Source: Apus apus (taxonomy: Eukaryota; Chordata; Aves; Apodiformes; Apodidae). From it: a DNA stretch of 64,000 bases. Below the pieces are notes generated by a model. It ran no database searches, was not told the DNA's origin, and worked only from the letters and a program-made list of their open reading frames with translations. Position numbers and translations under genes: made by a program. The DNA lies in assembly GCF_020740795.1 (NCBI RefSeq), contig NC_067282.1, positions 171,274,274 to 171,338,273 on the forward strand, given 5' to 3'. Of this stretch, positions 61,501 through 64,000 are shown piece by piece (position 1 is the stretch's first letter; the number at the start of each line of letters is the position of its first letter).

Positions 61501-62972
61501 GCAGACATTTTCTGGGCTGTGGCACCACAGTTATCTGAAGTTGAACTCAGGCAGGATGTTCCCTAAATAGGCAATGTCCTCCTTAGCATCAGGGATCAGA
61601 CTTAAACTGCAGTTTTGAGGTCCTTCACACCTGCTCAGTACCACTGAGTCTGTAAATAGCAACAGCTGCAGAAAACCCTGCCAAAAAGGAAACACAAAGT
61701 ATTGCATGTAAACCTGGTCACAGCGATCCACGTATTCGTAACCTCCAGGCTGAATTACTGCAATCCCTCCTTTCTGGGAAGGAAACCACACATGTTTGGC
61801 TCCTCCAGCAGGGAGTAGAAAAGCCCATCTGATGGCCAACCCAGGACACTGCACACATCAATCCATGGTCCTGACTGCTGGGCTGAGACCCCTTTGCCAA
61901 AATAATCCAGTTTGGAGAGAGCCTGGCCTAATTAATATCCCAAAGGACTGGCTCTCACTACCTGTGAAACTGCCTCTTTCTCCATTCAGCTGAAGCAGGC
62001 AAGTTACAAAGGAGGAGTAGAAAGGAGGAAATTTTTCCACAAAGCTAGTACCCCTGACAACTTCTAATGGACCCAGAGGGAACAGTAAGCCTACTGATGG
62101 TTGGCTTGGCCTCACCCCTCCTCAACATCTGCAGGCATCTGTGAACTGGAAGAGCTTTTGTGCATGACAGAGCAATTTGCACATCCACTGAGAACTTCCT
62201 AAACTACTAGAAACTCTCTGTGTCAGGCTACAAACATCAGCAGTGCACAGACCCATGCAACTCTCCTCCAAGGCATCCTGAAACAGGCTGCTCATGCTTG
62301 TGTGTTGGAGGGCAGACCAGGCTCTTCTGCAGACAATGCTCAGCTGCTTGCCTCTGTTCCTGCAATGAAGGGTTTTCCTGCCAGTTGGGCTGGTGGTTTT
62401 AAGCTGAGCACAACAAAGGTCCAGTAGCACACAATACTGAGGAGTTGGTTACTTATTCACCAGCCCTGACTCCAAGTGGCAGGGCATGAAAATCTTTGTG
62501 GAAAGTAATGTACTCTGTTTGCATGGTCATGACTTCACTCCCTTCTGTGTGCCCCAGCACGCAGGTTGGAAATTAATAATTTGTTTATATTTAACTATCT
62601 CCTGTACACCAAAAGATATTATTCCTACCCTAATAAACAAAGAGTTGTACTGTACATTATTCCCACTGGAAAAAGGAGACAACCACAGCTGCAAGTATGA
62701 CTAATAGCTGGCCAGACTGCTACAGATGGCTACAAATTGTCCTGGAGAAGTCCGTGATGTTAGCTCTTTTTTCAGGCCACTACTATATGAAGGAAAGTAA
62801 AATTCTATTAAGAAGGAAATAAGAGATTTCTACTTACTGATACAAGAAATAAGATCATTAAATCTTTCCTTAGGAAAGACAGGATTTTCCAGCCCTCGGA
62901 AATAGAGCTTCAGTACTCCAGCAACTGAGTTAATGTCATGGTTACTTTGGTCATCTGCCAAAGGATTTTCAC
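37213..62972 (-). CDS. SRGAP1: SLIT-ROBO Rho GTPase-activating protein 1, 3' half, eight coding exons
   Basis: srGAP1 binds Robo receptors through its SH3 domain and inactivates Rho-family GTPases (CDC42, RHOA), linking Slit guidance to actin. Eight minus-strand exons (62972-62838, 52274-52169, 49756-49532, 48850-48771, 40721-40541, 39964-39830, 39703-39358, 37590-37213) join in perfect phase to 527 codons. With a human-like length of 1085 aa they are about residues 559-1085. In order: the distal half of RhoGAP ([52 protein letters not shown]), an acidic linker, the SH3 domain ([35 protein letters not shown]) and the Ser/Pro-rich tail ending ADKSCTM. The F-BAR domain and the RhoGAP arginine finger lie beyond the right edge. 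The tail matches SRGAP1, not SRGAP2 or SRGAP3. All splice sites are GT-AG and I see no damage. Confidence 0.97.
37591..39357 (-). other. SRGAP1: SRGAP1 last intron
   Basis: 1.8 kb, GT-AG, nothing else recognised. Confidence 0.8.
39358..39703 (-). CDS. SRGAP1: SRGAP1 exon, C-terminal tail part 2
   Basis: 346 nt, acceptor GCTGCAG, donor GTTTGT (weaker than the others). It encodes [20 protein letters not shown], the proline-rich [30 protein letters not shown] and [15 protein letters not shown]. Reading through the weak donor gives a stop after 13 codons. Confidence 0.95.
39830..39964 (-). CDS. SRGAP1: SRGAP1 exon, C-terminal tail part 1
   Basis: 135 nt, acceptor CTGTTCAG, donor GTAAGC. It encodes [40 protein letters not shown] and VYLG. 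Serine- and acid-rich, predicted disordered. Confidence 0.95.
40541..40721 (-). CDS. SRGAP1: SRGAP1 exon, SH3 domain
   Basis: 181 nt encoding the complete SH3 fold in one exon: [59 protein letters not shown]. The conserved tryptophan pair and the ALYDY-equivalent AKFDY are present; this is the Robo-binding module. The acceptor is the first of two overlapping AGs (ACACAG then AG); phase selects the first. Confidence 0.96.
40722..48770 (-). other. SRGAP1: SRGAP1 intron between linker and SH3 exons
   Basis: 8 kb. It contains the solo LTR (44202-44769) and a short (ATCA)n run near 46292-46307. Phase continuity of the flanking exons means no constitutive exon is missing here. Confidence 0.8.
44202..44769 (+). 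mobile_element. Solo LTR of an avian endogenous retrovirus with exact 5-bp TSD
   Basis: A 568-bp element begins TGTTATGGTTTGAGTGG and ends AAACCGAGACA, with terminal TG...CA. It is flanked by an identical AGAGG at 44197-44201 and 44770-44774, the target-site duplication. Inside: a TATA-like CATAAAAGCC at 44341, and a pyrimidine-rich end with a G-run that parallels the 3' end of other bird ERV LTRs. No gag, pol or env sequence is present. The 5-bp duplication is in the range reported for ERVL-type elements; class remains tentative. It is antisense to SRGAP1, within an intron. Confidence 0.85.
48771..48850 (-). CDS. SRGAP1: SRGAP1 exon, acidic linker
   Basis: 80 nt, acceptor CCCTTCAG, donor GTACGT. 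It encodes the acidic linker [20 protein letters not shown] then PHTSED. Phase (one base in, one base out) fits both neighbours. Confidence 0.94.
48851..49531 (-). other. SRGAP1: SRGAP1 intron (RhoGAP end to linker)
   Basis: 0.7 kb, GT-AG, no further feature seen. Confidence 0.85.
49532..49756 (-). CDS. SRGAP1: SRGAP1 exon, end of RhoGAP domain
   Basis: 225 nt, acceptor TTCTAACAG, donor GTAAGT. It encodes [20 protein letters not shown] followed by [19 protein letters not shown] and ends CMAGDDY. The N-L-A-x-x-F-G-P element is the hallmark distal RhoGAP motif. Confidence 0.96.
49757..52168 (-). other. SRGAP1: SRGAP1 intron within the RhoGAP region
   Basis: 2.4 kb, GT-AG. A 14-T run near 51498-51511 is the only low-complexity feature. 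No transposon recognised. Confidence 0.8.
52169..52274 (-). CDS. SRGAP1: SRGAP1 exon, RhoGAP domain part 2
   Basis: 106 nt, acceptor CTGTTTGCAG, donor GTAAGT. It encodes [20 protein letters not shown] then [14 protein letters not shown], the RhoGAP core helix. The split Arg and His codons close with the flanking exons. Confidence 0.96.
54699..54712 (+). promoter_or_regulatory. Strong CTCF-like motif
   Basis: CCAGGAGGGGGCAC matches 13 of 14 positions of the CTCF core CCASYAGRKGGCRS. Intronic to SRGAP1. Confidence 0.45.
56196..56770 (-). mobile_element. CR1 LINE 3' fragment
   Basis: Minus-strand copy. The + strand opens with tcatagaatcatagaatgg, the complement of the tandem CR1 tail, then the 3' UTR and the last ~150 codons' worth of ORF2, ending near cccttgacctgttggccat. 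Truncated before the reverse transcriptase motifs. Confidence 0.9.
56798..56856. repeat. Compound repeat: 16-bp perfect inverted repeat overlapping a 12-bp direct repeat
   Basis: TGCTTTGCTCCATTAT (56798-56813) is the exact reverse complement of ATAATGGAGCAAAGCA (56841-56856), spacer 27 bp. ATTTGACAATAA occurs at 56812-56823 and again at 56833-56844, overlapping both arms. It lies 28 bp beyond the truncated end of the adjacent CR1. Confidence 0.9.
62838..62972 (-). CDS. SRGAP1: SRGAP1 exon, RhoGAP domain part 1 in window
   Basis: 135 nt, acceptor TTTTTAAG, donor GTAAGT. It enters with two bases of a Gly codon and leaves one base of an Arg codon. It encodes [20 protein letters not shown] followed by [11 protein letters not shown] and [11 protein letters not shown], a conserved RhoGAP helix region. 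Confidence 0.95.
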
Positions 62973-64000
62973 CTTAAAAAGTAAATAAAGTGAATGAAAC
63001 ACACATGCAGGAGCACTCTTGCATGCAACATTTTTGTAAGTAAGTGACATTTTTGGGGTTTCTTGTTTGTAGTGTGTGGGAGGTGGCAATGCAAGCATTC
63101 AAGTAAGATAATAAACACTGAGTTAGGAATCCCAGGCTGCGATTAAACTAAAAACTGCAGCCTAAATAAAGCTTCCTTTAAATTACATAACCTAGTGATC
63201 TCTTAGGTCCTGAACTTCCAACTAAGTATTTATGGACATGTTATGCTAAACAGTCAGTAAAATAAAAGAGCCATGTCCTTAATTGAATAGGATTTCTCAG
63301 ACTATTCTTTGGTAGCTTACATAAAGCAAATTTAGTTAGATAACTCTTTGAATTGGAAATCCATCTTCATTCTTAAAAACTAAGTCATTCAGGACTATGT
63401 GCAACTGTTTTATGAAAACACTCTATGGGAACGGAAAACCTAAAGGCCATGACTGAACTCTGTGCATTTTAAAGACTTAATCATTATTTTGAAGCACTTT
63501 AAAATGTGTGTATCTTCCAGAACAACACTACCTAGGAGAAGCATTTAGCAATAAGGCAGATTTAAAAAGTGGAGAATGGGAGGATGTGGCTTCACATGTA
63601 AAAACAGCAGTTTCACAGATCTTGTTGAAGACAAGATCAGGTTTAACAAGATATATAACTAATCATGGGTAGAAAAATACTGTGCATATTTTGTCATGCT
63701 TTCAGTCACAGGACTTTTTGCTCCAAGAGTTTTCTCATTAGCAGATGAGCTGCAAAAGGTTTTCCTGTGAATTAAAAAAAAATAGCTTCTAAAAGCCAAG
63801 AAAAGAGAATGTAAGATTATAAAAAACTTCTAAAGTTACTAAGTATTGTTTTAACACTATTAGGGGATTGCTGGATCCTGGTTCCCCTAGCTGAGCAATC
63901 CTAGGCTGGGTGTTGCAAGCCACTCATACTTAAAAAGCTGTACCACTTCCTGGTATCTTTCCCACAATTCCTCCTCTGGGGCTAAAGTTTCCTTTGCAAA
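62973..64000 (-). other. SRGAP1: SRGAP1 intron continuing off the right edge
   Basis: No exon for the preceding RhoGAP segment (the part holding the arginine finger) can be read here, so the intron runs past the window. Confidence 0.75.

Larger units (their letters stand above)
52275..62837 (-). other. SRGAP1: Large SRGAP1 intron within the RhoGAP region
   Basis: 10.6 kb. Contains a CTCF-like motif (54699-54712), a CR1 (56196-56770), a compound direct/inverted repeat (56798-56856) and a POU-like motif cluster (59435-59450). No coding exon is needed here: the Arg codon split across the intron joins exactly. Confidence 0.8.

Overview
This is vertebrate nuclear DNA, almost certainly from a bird. 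It has intron-bearing genes with GT-AG splice sites, CR1 LINE fragments (the dominant avian retrotransposon) and avian-type endogenous-retrovirus LTRs. There are no bacterial operons, CRISPR arrays or phage genes. Most of the window is intron and intergenic sequence, so the coding content is small but clear.

Layout, left to right. (1) 1-1.4 kb, + strand: the 3' end of RPL18A (60S ribosomal protein eL20), with its last two coding exons and a poly(A) signal. The upstream intron holds a candidate H/ACA snoRNA hairpin. (2) 1.4-4.1 kb: a spacer with an antisense LTR split by a CR1 insertion, then a very GC-rich six-copy minisatellite. (3) 4.1-13.2 kb, + strand: complete KICS2 (C12orf66), three coding exons encoding 446 aa. 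A CpG-island promoter carries two CACGTGAC E-boxes and an ETS site. Intron 2 contains two CR1 copies. (4) 13.2-34.5 kb: about 21 kb between two convergent genes with no protein-coding gene I can support. It holds two more CR1s, a (TA)n microsatellite, a pair of RFX X-box-like palindromes and a CTCF-like motif. (5) 34.5-64 kb, - strand: the 3' half of SRGAP1. Eight coding exons give 527 complete or split codons covering the distal RhoGAP domain, the SH3 domain and the C-terminal tail, followed by a long 3' UTR. Its introns contain a solo LTR with an exact 5-bp target-site duplication (44.2 kb), a CR1 (56.2 kb) and an unusual compound direct/inverted repeat (56.8 kb).

KICS2 and SRGAP1 are tail-to-tail, as on human 12q14.2. 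RPL18A lies on human 19p13.11, so its position here is unexpected. It may be a lineage-specific arrangement, an intron-bearing duplicate or an assembly join. The three genes do not form one pathway. RPL18A is translation machinery. KICS2 is a subunit of the lysosomal KICSTOR complex that restrains mTORC1. SRGAP1 is a Slit-Robo RhoGAP that controls the actin cytoskeleton. I found no clearly novel system; the most interesting items are regulatory or structural (KICS2 promoter E-boxes and minisatellite, snoRNA hairpin, X-box pair, compound repeat).
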